Origin: Thermoplasmata archaeon
GTDB lineage: Archaea; Thermoplasmatota; Thermoplasmata; Lutacidiplasmatales; UBA184
Reading direction: 5' to 3'
Length of the DNA stretch: 13,838 nt
Assembly (NCBI GenBank): GCA_030043405.1
Contig: JASHXS010000147.1
Coordinates: 1-13,838, forward strand
Below, one piece after another: positions 6,935-13,376 of this stretch. Numbering within the stretch: the first letter of the stretch is position 1; each line of letters opens with the position of its first letter. The translations under genes were made by a program, and so were the position numbers. The notes beneath the pieces are model-generated. The model made no database searches, was not told where the DNA came from, and was given only the letters and a program-made list of their open reading frames with translations.

Positions 6935-8020
6935 CTACGCGGCCGCCGGGGTCCGGACCGAGGCGAGCCGCTGGGCGTACTTCTTGTACACCTCGGTGGC
7001 GCGCGCCACCGCCTCGACCTTCACGTATTCGTTGGCCTGGTGGGAGAGCTCCTCCTCGCCGGCGCCGAAGATCACGACGCGGGGATTCACCTGGCTGTAG
7101 TACACGGCCTCGGAGGCATGCACGAGCACCGTGGTCTCGGCCTGCGCGACCTCGCGCAGAATGCGCACGTGTTCGGACGCGGGGTCGATCTGGACCGCCG
7201 GCATCGTCAGGATCCGGCGGAGGGTGAACGGCGTCTTGATCCGTCGGAGATGTTCCTCCACTTCGTGGTAGAGTTGGTCGGGGGTGTAGGGGGGCGGGAA
7301 CCGGATGTCGACCTCCGCGGTGCACTTGTTGGGCACCACGTTGAGACGGGTCCCACCGTTGAACGTGCCGATGTTGAGCGTGACCGAGCCGAGTTCCGGA
7401 TGCGCGATCCGTCCCTTGAACGACTCGAGGCCGCGGAGGATCCGCATCATCTTGCCGATCGCGTTCTCCCCCAGATGGGGCATCGCCCCGTGGGCGGCCT
7501 TGCCCCGGGTCTCGATGGCCAGGTCGAGGACCCCCTTCTCGGACGCGGCGACCCGGAGCCCGGTGGGCTCCCCGACGACCACCGCCTTGGCCCGCCGGAG
7601 GGGGAGGGTCTTCGCGAGGGCGGAGGCGCCCTGCATGGTCGTCTCTTCGTCCGTCGTGAAGGCCAGTACGACCGGGATCTTCCGGGCGACCAGGTCCTGG
7701 GCCGCTTCGAGCATCGCGACGGCGGTCCCCTTCATGTCGGCGGCGCCGCGACCGTACATCCGGCCCGAGGCGAGCTGGCTCTGGGAGAAACTCCAGTAGT
7801 CGCCGACGGGCGGGGTATCGAGGTGGCCGGAGAGGACCACGCCCCCCTGGCCGTACTCGGCGAGCAGGCTCGGGGTGGCGGTGTCCCCGAAGAGGGTGTT
7901 CCGCATGTGGATCTGGTCGGTGAACGACTGCACGTAGTCGAGAACTTCCTGCTTGTCGGAGAACGGGTCGCTCGGGATCTTGATCAGCTCCGCGAGCATG
8001 TCAACCATTTGCCGCTTCAT
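6935..8020 (-). CDS. M20-family zinc metallopeptidase/deacylase (ArgE/DapE-like)
   Basis: This 361-residue protein has the complete M20 two-zinc site: SGHLDTP (His66, Asp68), GAADMKG (bridging Asp95), TTDEETT (catalytic Glu125, zinc ligand Glu126), VGEPTGL (Glu151) and SHQANEY (His327). The lid/dimerisation domain shows GKAAHGAMPHLGENAI with His177. Family members cleave amide bonds in acyl-amino acids, N-succinyl-diaminopimelate, LysW-linked lysine or dipeptides in the cytosol; which one applies here is unknown. ATG at 8020 is preceded by GGAGAGGT at about 10 nt spacing; ATG at 8008 is an alternative. The 72-nt gap upstream offers only a weak A/T patch (TTAAGA, overlapping the end of the nucleotidyltransferase) as promoter. 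Its place between sugar-nucleotide genes and glycosyltransferases is unexpected; it may deacylate a precursor or simply be a neighbour. Confidence 0.9.
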   Translation of the reverse strand: MKRQMVDMLAELIKIPSDPFSDKQEVLDYVQSFTDQIHMRNTLFGDTATPSLLAEYGQGGVVLSGHLDTPPVGDYWSFSQSQLASGRMYGRGAADMKGTAVAMLEAAQDLVARKIPVVLAFTTDEETTMQGASALAKTLPLRRAKAVVVGEPTGLRVAASEKGVLDLAIETRGKAAHGAMPHLGENAIGKMMRILRGLESFKGRIAHPELGSVTLNIGTFNGGTRLNVVPNKCTAEVDIRFPPPYTPDQLYHEVEEHLRRIKTPFTLRRILTMPAVQIDPASEHVRILREVAQAETTVLVHASEAVYYSQVNPRVVIFGAGEEELSHQANEYVKVEAVARATEVYKKYAQRLASVRTPAAA

Positions 8021-8092
8021 CGAGTGACGTACCTCTCCGACCGGCGGACAACTCGCCTGGGTGGATACGCCGCCGGGAAGGGGCAGCGCATC

Positions 8093-8986
8093 TTAATCGT
8101 TCGCCCGTCGGCGGTGCGCCCGGAGCGCGAGGTTCCGCGTCTGCACGAGCGCTCGGGCGTAGCCGTCCGGGGAACCGACCGAGCGCCAGATCCCCGTACG
8201 GGGGGTCAGGGCCAGCGCGGCGACGCGACCTCCGTGGGCCAGGATGTAGCGGATCCCGTCCGTCAGCTCCAGTTCCCGGGGCCGTTCCTCTCGGCGTACC
8301 GCCTCCAGCGCCGGGTACAGCTTCGGGCCGAACGCGTAGACCGCCGTCGCCGCCCAGTGGGTCTTCGGGTGGGATGGCTTCTCGACCATCGCCGTGACCC
8401 GCAGTCGTCGGTACGGACCCACGGCCCGTTCGGGGAGCCCTTCGATCACCCCGTACTTGCGGGGGTCCTCGACGTGACGGACGAGGAGAACCGCGTCGAG
8501 GTCCTCGCCCTCCCGGATCCGCCCCATCGCGCGCAACGCGGCGCCTCGATGAGGCTCGAGGACCACGCCGTCCCCGGCGTGGAGGAAGAAAGGGTTCGCG
8601 CCCACCGCTCCCTGGGAGCGGAGGACCGCGTCGCCGAATCCCGCGGCGCTCGGCTGCGACGCGAACGAGAACTGGACCCGGTCGAGCGTCCGATAGAACT
8701 CCCGCGTCTCGACCAGACGGTCGGGCGTCCGCCGATGCCGGTGCAGGAATCCGTGATCGACGCTGAAGTAGTTCTGGACGAAGCCGGCGTCCTTCGGCTG
8801 GACGACGATCGTCACCCGGTCGGCGCCGGCGGACGCCAGGGCCTCGACCACGAGGTGGGCCACGGGCTTCAGGACCGGTTCGCTGTTGCTGCCCTGGTCG
8901 TACAGCGGGAGGAACTCCTTCCGGAGTCCCCGGCTCCAGGGGAGCATCCGCGTCCCCTCGCCGGCGAGGGTGACGACCGCCTGCAT
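8093..8986 (-). CDS. GalU-like sugar-1-phosphate nucleotidyltransferase
   Basis: This 297-residue enzyme of the NTP-transferase family makes a nucleotide-sugar and diphosphate from NTP and a sugar 1-phosphate. The signature loop is LAGEGTRMLP (residues 7-16), followed by Lys23-Glu24 of RKEFLP. PSAAGFGDA (113-119 core) matches the nucleotide-binding region of GalU, HAGDG supplies the metal-binding Asp139, and VEKP gives Glu202-Lys203. The region that normally reads WxDxGTP is WRSVGSP here, with Ser269 where a second metal-binding Asp is expected. UTP:glucose-1-phosphate uridylyltransferase is the most sensible role, because the adjoining UDP-sulfoquinovose synthase needs UDP-glucose. The gene starts 13 nt after the synthase stop with no strong Shine-Dalgarno sequence, so the two are almost certainly cotranscribed. 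Confidence 0.88.
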   Translation of the reverse strand: MQAVVTLAGEGTRMLPWSRGLRKEFLPLYDQGSNSEPVLKPVAHLVVEALASAGADRVTIVVQPKDAGFVQNYFSVDHGFLHRHRRTPDRLVETREFYRTLDRVQFSFASQPSAAGFGDAVLRSQGAVGANPFFLHAGDGVVLEPHRGAALRAMGRIREGEDLDAVLLVRHVEDPRKYGVIEGLPERAVGPYRRLRVTAMVEKPSHPKTHWAATAVYAFGPKLYPALEAVRREERPRELELTDGIRYILAHGGRVAALALTPRTGIWRSVGSPDGYARALVQTRNLALRAHRRRAND

Positions 8987-8999
8987 CGGGGCGGGTCCC

Positions 9000-10259
9000 T
9001 TACGCGGTGGTGTTGGCCGAGGAGGGCCCCGTCGTTCCCGCGGGCGGTGCCGGTGTCGGGGCCGTCGCGGGCGCGTTCCGCGTGTCGAGCAGGGGTCGGC
9101 TGTCGGGCACCCGCCAGTTGACGGTCGGGATGACCACGTGCTGGCGCGCCACTAGCCGCCGACGATACCGGATCAGGTCGTGGAAGATCTCCCGCATCAC
9201 GTCGTCCAGCTCGCGGGTGCGGCGGTAGCCGAGCCGGGGCAGGTGCTCGTGGATCGGGTTGTAGTAGTGCTGCTCCGCCTCGACCCGCGGGTCGGCGGGG
9301 TGCTCGATCGTCGGGTTCAGGCCGAGCTCGGTCGCGATCTTCGCGACCCGCTCGGCGAGCTCTTTCACCGAGTAGGCGGCGTCGAACTGGTTGAAGACCC
9401 GGTACTCGCCCGCCGCCGCCGGATTCTCCACCGCGAGGCGGAGGGACTGCATGGAGTCCTCGAGGGCGAGGAAGCCGCGCTTCTGTTCCCCCTTCCCGTA
9501 CGGCGTGATCGGAAGGCCCAGCACCGCCTGGGCGATGAACCGGTTGAGCGCCGTCCCCCACGTCTCGTCGAAGTCGAAGCGAGTGAGGAGCCGGTCGTCC
9601 GTGATCTCGGGAGTTCGCACGCCGTAGATGACGCCCTGCATCACGTCCGTCGCGCGCAGGTGGAAGATCTTGGACGCGAGCATGACGTCCCCGGAGTCGA
9701 AGACCTTGCTCCAGTGGTACCACGAGTTCGCTTGCCGCGGGAAGGGAAGGTAATCCTTCCGGCCGTGGAACTCGACCTCGAAGAACCCCTCAGGGATGTC
9801 GGTGTTCGGCGTACCGTACTCCCCCATCGTGCCCATCTTGACGAGATGCGCGTCGGGGACGATCTCCTTGATCGCGTAGAGGAGGTGCAGCGTGCCGGTC
9901 AGGTTCTCCACCTGCGTCGTCACGGCGTGGTGGACGTCGATCATCGAGTACGGGGCGGAGCGCTGCTCGGCCAAGTGGACGATCGAGTCCGGGCGTTCGG
10001 TCTCGAGGACGTGGCGCACGAACTCCCAGTCGCAGAGGTCGCCCTTGTAGAATCGGAGGTCCTTGCCGAGCACCTCCTTCACGGCGGCGAGCCGTCGCTG
10101 GATGGGAGGGATCGGGGTCGCCGACCAGGAGCCGACCTCCTGCACGCGCTTCCGCGTGACGAGGTTGTCGATCCCGGCGACATCGTGCCCGCGCGACAGA
10201 AGGTGCAGCGCCAGCGGCCAGCCCGAGTAGCCATCAATCCCCGTGATCAGGACCTTCAT
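9000..10259 (-). CDS. UDP-sulfoquinovose synthase (SQD1/Agl3 family)
   Basis: This 419-residue SDR-fold enzyme converts UDP-glucose and sulfite, with bound NAD, to UDP-sulfoquinovose. The glycine-rich NAD loop is GIDGYSG (7-13). The family-specific segment TMGEYGTPN provides Thr144, Met145 and Glu147, and WYHWSK provides Tyr181, His182 and Lys185, matching the active-site set known for plant SQD1. HLAEQRSAPYSM and GVIYGVRTPE are also typical. The last 28 or so residues form a Thr/Ala/Pro/Ser tail beyond the fold. The open frame extends to 10391, but ATG at 10259 is chosen because MKVLITG is the fold's first strand and the extra 44 residues have no family match. It is the first gene of the cluster; its product needs a glycosyltransferase such as those downstream. 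Confidence 0.93.
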   Translation of the reverse strand: MKVLITGIDGYSGWPLALHLLSRGHDVAGIDNLVTRKRVQEVGSWSATPIPPIQRRLAAVKEVLGKDLRFYKGDLCDWEFVRHVLETERPDSIVHLAEQRSAPYSMIDVHHAVTTQVENLTGTLHLLYAIKEIVPDAHLVKMGTMGEYGTPNTDIPEGFFEVEFHGRKDYLPFPRQANSWYHWSKVFDSGDVMLASKIFHLRATDVMQGVIYGVRTPEITDDRLLTRFDFDETWGTALNRFIAQAVLGLPITPYGKGEQKRGFLALEDSMQSLRLAVENPAAAGEYRVFNQFDAAYSVKELAERVAKIATELGLNPTIEHPADPRVEAEQHYYNPIHEHLPRLGYRRTRELDDVMREIFHDLIRYRRRLVARQHVVIPTVNWRVPDSRPLLDTRNAPATAPTPAPPAGTTGPSSANTTA

Positions 10260-10275
10260 TTTCGTTCGAACCGCG

Positions 10276-10310
10276 GAGTTATTCGACAGTCCCCCCCAAA
10301 AAGGTATTGG
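10276..10310 (-). promoter_or_regulatory. Promoter region of the UDP-sulfoquinovose synthase gene
   Basis: Two A/T patches appear on the minus strand: CAATACCTTTTTG (about 10298-10309) and GTCGAATAACTC (about 10276-10287). With standard spacing the first would start a transcript near 10275, leaving a leader of about 16 nt. The second lies only about 21 nt from the ATG, too close for a standard box. No Shine-Dalgarno sequence precedes the ATG. Confidence 0.45.
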
Positions 10311-10348
10311 CGCCCCGGGACACGCCGTCGCACGCCATAGACCAAAGC

Positions 10349-10357
10349 AGGATAAGC
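10349..10357 (+). promoter_or_regulatory. TATA-like box for the PAC2 operon
   Basis: AGGATAAGC is centred about 27 nt before 10380. This would place the transcript start just ahead of the GGAGG ribosome binding site, giving a leader of roughly 17 nt. The GATAAG core resembles the element before the aminotransferase gene. Confidence 0.5.
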
Positions 10358-10380
10358 CCCGCACCCCTCGATGAAGACGA

Positions 10381-10385
10381 GGAGG
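10381..10385 (+). promoter_or_regulatory. Ribosome binding site for the PAC2 gene
   Basis: GGAGG stands 11 nt before ATG at 10397. The spacing is a little long, but it supports that start over the in-frame upstream ATG at 10307, which lies before the likely promoter. Confidence 0.5.
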
Positions 10386-10396
10386 TTTCACGCTCC

Positions 10397-11176
10397 ATGG
10401 ACGCTCCGCCCGTCACGGTCGTGGACACGCGCGACGAGCCGCTGAAGGGCGCCATGATGGTGGTGGGGTTTCCCACGCACGGGCTCGTGGGCTCGGTGGC
10501 GGCCTCGTACCTGGTCCACGCGCTGGACATGCAGCCGATCGCCTACATGATCAGCGAGTCGTTCCCACCGACCGTCGTGATGGAGGAAGGGATCGTCAGC
10601 GCCCCGGTCCGTCTCTACGCGAGCAAGCTGGTGTGTGGGGTCGACCGCTCCTGCGATCAGCTGGTGGTCGTGATCGCCGATATCCAGCCACCGGTGGAGA
10701 TGCTGAACTCGCTCGGTCGCGTCCTGCTCGACTGGGCCGAGGCGAAGGGGATCCATCTGGTGGTGGCCATCGAGGGGCAGCCGATCGAGACCGAGGTCGG
10801 GGCCGACGCCCGCATCGTGGCGATGGCCAACCGCGCGGCGGCCCCCCTGCTCGAAAAGTACCAGTTCGCCGCGGCGAACGGCGTGGTGACGGGGCTCGCC
10901 GGGGGGCTCCTGCTCGGCGCCATCAATCGAACGACCCCGGTCCTCTGCCTCGTCGCCCAGGCGCACAAGGACTACCCGGACGCGCGGGCCGCGGCGAAGG
11001 TGATCGAGACCGTGAACCCGCTCGTGCCGCTCATCGCGCTCGACACGAAGCCGCTCCGGGAGAAGGCCCGCCAGATCGAGTCGGAGGTGCGGCAGACCCT
11101 CCGACAGACGAAGGAATCGATGGCCACGATGCGGGAGGGCGCCACGCCGGAAGGGGCGGGTGAGATGTATCGCTGA
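10397..11176 (+). CDS. PAC2-family proteasome assembly chaperone (PbaB-like)
   Basis: This 259-residue protein belongs to the PAC2 family, whose archaeal members (PbaA, PbaB) assist assembly of the 20S proteasome in the cytosol. The core shows MMVVGFPTHGLVGSVAASYL near the start, then AYMISESFPP, VVVIADIQPP, a long hydrophobic region NGVVTGLAGGLLLGA, and LVAQAHKDYPDARAAAKVIE. Residues about 208-235 (KPLREKARQIESEVRQ and onwards) are probably a coiled coil. The protein ends Met-Tyr-Arg, which fits the HbYX pattern (hydrophobic, Tyr, any residue) by which regulators dock into pockets on the proteasome alpha ring. It appears to be the first gene of a plus-strand unit; the next gene starts inside its last 17 bases. 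Another PAC2-family role is possible, but the tail favours proteasome binding. Confidence 0.88.
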   Translation: MDAPPVTVVDTRDEPLKGAMMVVGFPTHGLVGSVAASYLVHALDMQPIAYMISESFPPTVVMEEGIVSAPVRLYASKLVCGVDRSCDQLVVVIADIQPPVEMLNSLGRVLLDWAEAKGIHLVVAIEGQPIETEVGADARIVAMANRAAAPLLEKYQFAAANGVVTGLAGGLLLGAINRTTPVLCLVAQAHKDYPDARAAAKVIETVNPLVPLIALDTKPLREKARQIESEVRQTLRQTKESMATMREGATPEGAGEMYR

Positions 11177-11666
11177 GACGTCCCCCCGGCCGAGCGAGGC
11201 GCGCCCCCCGGACGAAAGGCCCGCGGTCACGCTCCGCGGGTTCCGTCCCTCCGACATCCCGTTCGTGACGTCGATCGTCGCCGAGGCGCTCCACGAACAC
11301 TACGACCCGACCCTCTACCTCTCGCTCAGCGCCGACTGGCCGGAAGGTTTCCTGATCGCCGCCGACTCGCACGACGTGCCCGTCGCGTTCCTGTTGGGCG
11401 TCTCCCAAGTCTCCCACGAGGCCCGCATCCTGATGTTCGCCGTCGACCGACACTGGCGAACGCTCGGCATCGGACGCCTCCTGATGTCGACCTTCTTCGA
11501 ACGGTGTCGAGACCGGGGGTACCGGCGCGCGACGCTGGAGGTGCGCGTCTCCAACGCCACCGCCATCCGCTTCTACACCCGGTTCGACTACTCCGTCGTC
11601 GACCTGCTCCGGGGGTACTACTCGGACGGGGAGAACGGCTACCAGATGGCACGCGCACTGAACTGA
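11160..11666 (+). CDS. GNAT N-alpha-acetyltransferase (Ard1/RimI type)
   Basis: This 168-residue GNAT-fold acetyltransferase has the acetyl-CoA pyrophosphate loop RTLGIG (100-105). LEVRVSN (126-132), AIRFYTRFDY with Tyr139, and YYSDGENGYQMA (from Tyr153) match the archaeal Ard1/RimI group, where the equivalent block is strongly conserved. Those enzymes acetylate protein N termini, usually co-translationally or on ribosomal proteins. The fold proper begins near VTLRGFRPSD (about 23), after a charged, Pro-rich leader. The start is GTG at 11160, 17 nt inside the PAC2 gene and preceded by GGAAGGGG; no other start codon lies before the conserved region. The overlap suggests coupled translation with PAC2. 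Confidence 0.88.
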   Translation: MRCIAETSPRPSEARPPDERPAVTLRGFRPSDIPFVTSIVAEALHEHYDPTLYLSLSADWPEGFLIAADSHDVPVAFLLGVSQVSHEARILMFAVDRHWRTLGIGRLLMSTFFERCRDRGYRRATLEVRVSNATAIRFYTRFDYSVVDLLRGYYSDGENGYQMARALN

Positions 11667-11690
11667 GCCACCGCCGGTGGACCCGGAGGC

Positions 11691-11699
11691 GCTAAGACC
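11691..11699 (+). promoter_or_regulatory. Possible TATA box for the CBS-HPF gene
   Basis: GCTAAGACC lies in the 54-nt gap, centred about 27 nt before ATG at 11721, which lacks a Shine-Dalgarno sequence. This may be an internal leaderless promoter, allowing the hibernation-like gene and NAC to be transcribed apart from PAC2. The box is short and G+C-diluted. Confidence 0.4.
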
Positions 11700-11720
11700 T
11701 CCGCGTCGGATGCTCGCCGC

Positions 11721-12950
11721 ATGCCCACCTCCTGGCCCACCGCCGGGGATCTGATGTCCTCGCGGCCCGTCACGCTCCCGTTCGACGCACCGATCTCCCA
11801 GGCGCTCGGGATCATGCGCGCGAAGGGGTTCCACGAGATCCCGGTCCTGCGGCGGTCCCGGCTCGCGGGGATGATCACGTTCGAATCGCTCGCGCGGAGG
11901 GTCAGCCGAGCCGCGACGACCAAGGTGAGCGGGCTCCTGACGATGGCGCCGCTGATCACGCCGAACCTTCTCCTGCCCGAGGTCGCCGAAGCGCTGCTCG
12001 GGAGCGGGTTGCGGGGCGCCCCGGTCGTGGGACCCCGAGGCCAGCTGCTCGGGGTCATCAGCCGCACCGACCTCGTGGCCGCCTTGCCCGACCTCCCGGC
12101 GTTCCCGAACGAACGGGTCACCCGGATCGGGAGCCCCGCGAGCGTCCTCGTCCACGACGATGACACGGTGCGCGACCTCCAGAGCCGGTTCCGGGTGCTG
12201 GAAGAGCATCCGCTGCCGGTCGTGGACCGCAAGGGGCATCTCGTCGGCGCGGTCGGGGTCGCAGACCTCGCCTCCGTCCTCTGGCGGCCGGACTCGGGCG
12301 GGAAGCGGGACCTGCCGCAGCGGACGCGAGCGCTGGACGTCCTCGTGCGGTCGTTCATGCATACCCCGGCGGTCACCGTGGAGGCCGACCGGACGGCGGT
12401 GGAGGCGGCGCGTGAGATGACCGACCAGAAGGTGTCGAGCGTCTTCGTGGTCGAACAGGAGCACCCCACGCGGATCGTGGGGCAGTCCGACCTCCTCGGC
12501 CTCGTCGTCGGCGCCGGCCGCACGTCCCGCGGACCGGGTCGGATCGAGGACTGCTACGTGGAAGTCACGGGGCTTCGCGGTTCCAGCGACCCGGCGCTCC
12601 TGGCCGACATCGACCATCTGGTCGCGCAAGGGCTCAAGCGAGTCGCCCACCACGTGCACCCGTCCCTCTTCAGTCTCCACCTGAGTCCCCACTCGACGCA
12701 TCGGACAGCCGACATCACCGTCGAGGGCCGGCTCCACACGGACCGGGGGATCTTCTATTCCTCCCAGACCGGCTGGAACCTGATGGCGGGCGTCTCCGGG
12801 ATCATGGAGGAACTCACTGCCCAGGTCCAACGCGACGCCGAGAGCCGCCGGGACCGAGTGCGCAGCCGCCGACGTCCGGTCGTGGACGAGACGACCGAGG
12901 ACCCCGAGCTCGAACGTCGGATCCGCGCCGCGACCGAGGACGACGAGTAG
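11721..12950 (+). CDS. Four-CBS-domain protein with C-terminal HPF/RaiA-like domain
   Basis: This is a 409-residue protein. Four CBS repeats are visible at about 8-60, 70-122, 133-188 and 207-262; examples are MRAKGFHEIPVLRRSRLAGMI in repeat 1 and LLGVISRTDLVAAL in repeat 2. CBS pairs usually bind adenine nucleotides. Residues about 276-388 show strand-helix-strand-strand-strand-helix: CYVEVTGLRG, a helix with LVAQGLKRVAHHV, LFSLHLSP, TADITVEGRL, GIFYSS, then a helix starting GWNLMAGVSGIMEEL. This order, and the final Arg-rich helix, fit the HPF/RaiA (S30AE) fold, whose members lock ribosomes in an inactive state. A role as a nucleotide-sensing ribosome hibernation factor is inferred. The tail (391-409) is acidic. 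The NAC gene follows nine nt after the stop, and its ribosome binding site touches this stop codon. Confidence 0.8.
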   Translation: MPTSWPTAGDLMSSRPVTLPFDAPISQALGIMRAKGFHEIPVLRRSRLAGMITFESLARRVSRAATTKVSGLLTMAPLITPNLLLPEVAEALLGSGLRGAPVVGPRGQLLGVISRTDLVAALPDLPAFPNERVTRIGSPASVLVHDDDTVRDLQSRFRVLEEHPLPVVDRKGHLVGAVGVADLASVLWRPDSGGKRDLPQRTRALDVLVRSFMHTPAVTVEADRTAVEAAREMTDQKVSSVFVVEQEHPTRIVGQSDLLGLVVGAGRTSRGPGRIEDCYVEVTGLRGSSDPALLADIDHLVAQGLKRVAHHVHPSLFSLHLSPHSTHRTADITVEGRLHTDRGIFYSSQTGWNLMAGVSGIMEELTAQVQRDAESRRDRVRSRRRPVVDETTEDPELERRIRAATEDDE

Positions 12951-12954
12951 GAGG
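12950..12954 (+). promoter_or_regulatory. Ribosome binding site for NAC
   Basis: GGAGG starts on the last base of the preceding TAG stop and lies five nt before ATG at 12960. It supports both the start choice and translation from a polycistronic message. Confidence 0.65.
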
Positions 12955-12959
12955 AGACG

Positions 12960-13364
12960 ATGATCCCCGGCGGTCCGCGCAACCAGCGCCAGATGGAGCT
13001 GATGATGCGGCGGATGGGCATGAAGACCGAGCCCATTGACGACGTCCAGGAAGTGATCGTCCGCACCCGGACGAAGGAGCACGTGTTCTCCCAGCCGGAG
13101 GTGACGATCCTGACCGTCCAAGGGGTCCGGACCTACCAGGTGGTCGGTCAACCCGAGATCCGGGCCCGCGGATCGGGCCCTTCGCCCACGGGCTCGCCGG
13201 CGGCGTCCACGGCGCCGCCCGCCCCGACGGGGCCCCCCGAGGAGGACATCCAATTGGTGATGGACCAGGCCCAGGTCTCCCGAGAGGAAGCCATCGAGGC
13301 CCTGTTCCGGGCGCACGGGGCGCCGGCGGAAGCCATCATGCAGCTGCTCACCCGCACGCGCTGA
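12960..13364 (+). CDS. nac: Nascent polypeptide-associated complex (NAC) protein
   Basis: This 134-residue archaeal NAC binds ribosomes and emerging chains as a homodimer. The basic N terminus with RQMELMMRRMGMKTE is the ribosome-contact region. The NAC beta-barrel follows (about 25-69), including VQEVIVRT, FSQPEVTILTVQG and TYQVVGQPE. The C-terminal UBA domain (about 94-132) reads EEDIQLVMDQAQVSREEA at its start. Between them lies a Gly/Ser/Pro/Ala/Thr linker (about 71-93), longer than I would expect for a compact archaeal NAC. Context agrees with function: an N-alpha-acetyltransferase and a ribosome-hibernation-like protein lie just upstream on the same strand. Confidence 0.95.
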   Translation: MIPGGPRNQRQMELMMRRMGMKTEPIDDVQEVIVRTRTKEHVFSQPEVTILTVQGVRTYQVVGQPEIRARGSGPSPTGSPAASTAPPAPTGPPEEDIQLVMDQAQVSREEAIEALFRAHGAPAEAIMQLLTRTR

Positions 13365-13376
13365 CGGCTCCCCCGA

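Noticed and set aside
7040..9121. Plus-strand open frame of 693 codons opposite the M20 and nucleotidyltransferase genes
   Set aside because: It is antisense to two genes with intact catalytic motifs and shows no domain of its own.
10260..10391. 44-residue N-terminal extension of UDP-sulfoquinovose synthase
   Set aside because: It precedes the first beta strand of the Rossmann fold, has no SDR-like content and crosses the divergent promoter region.
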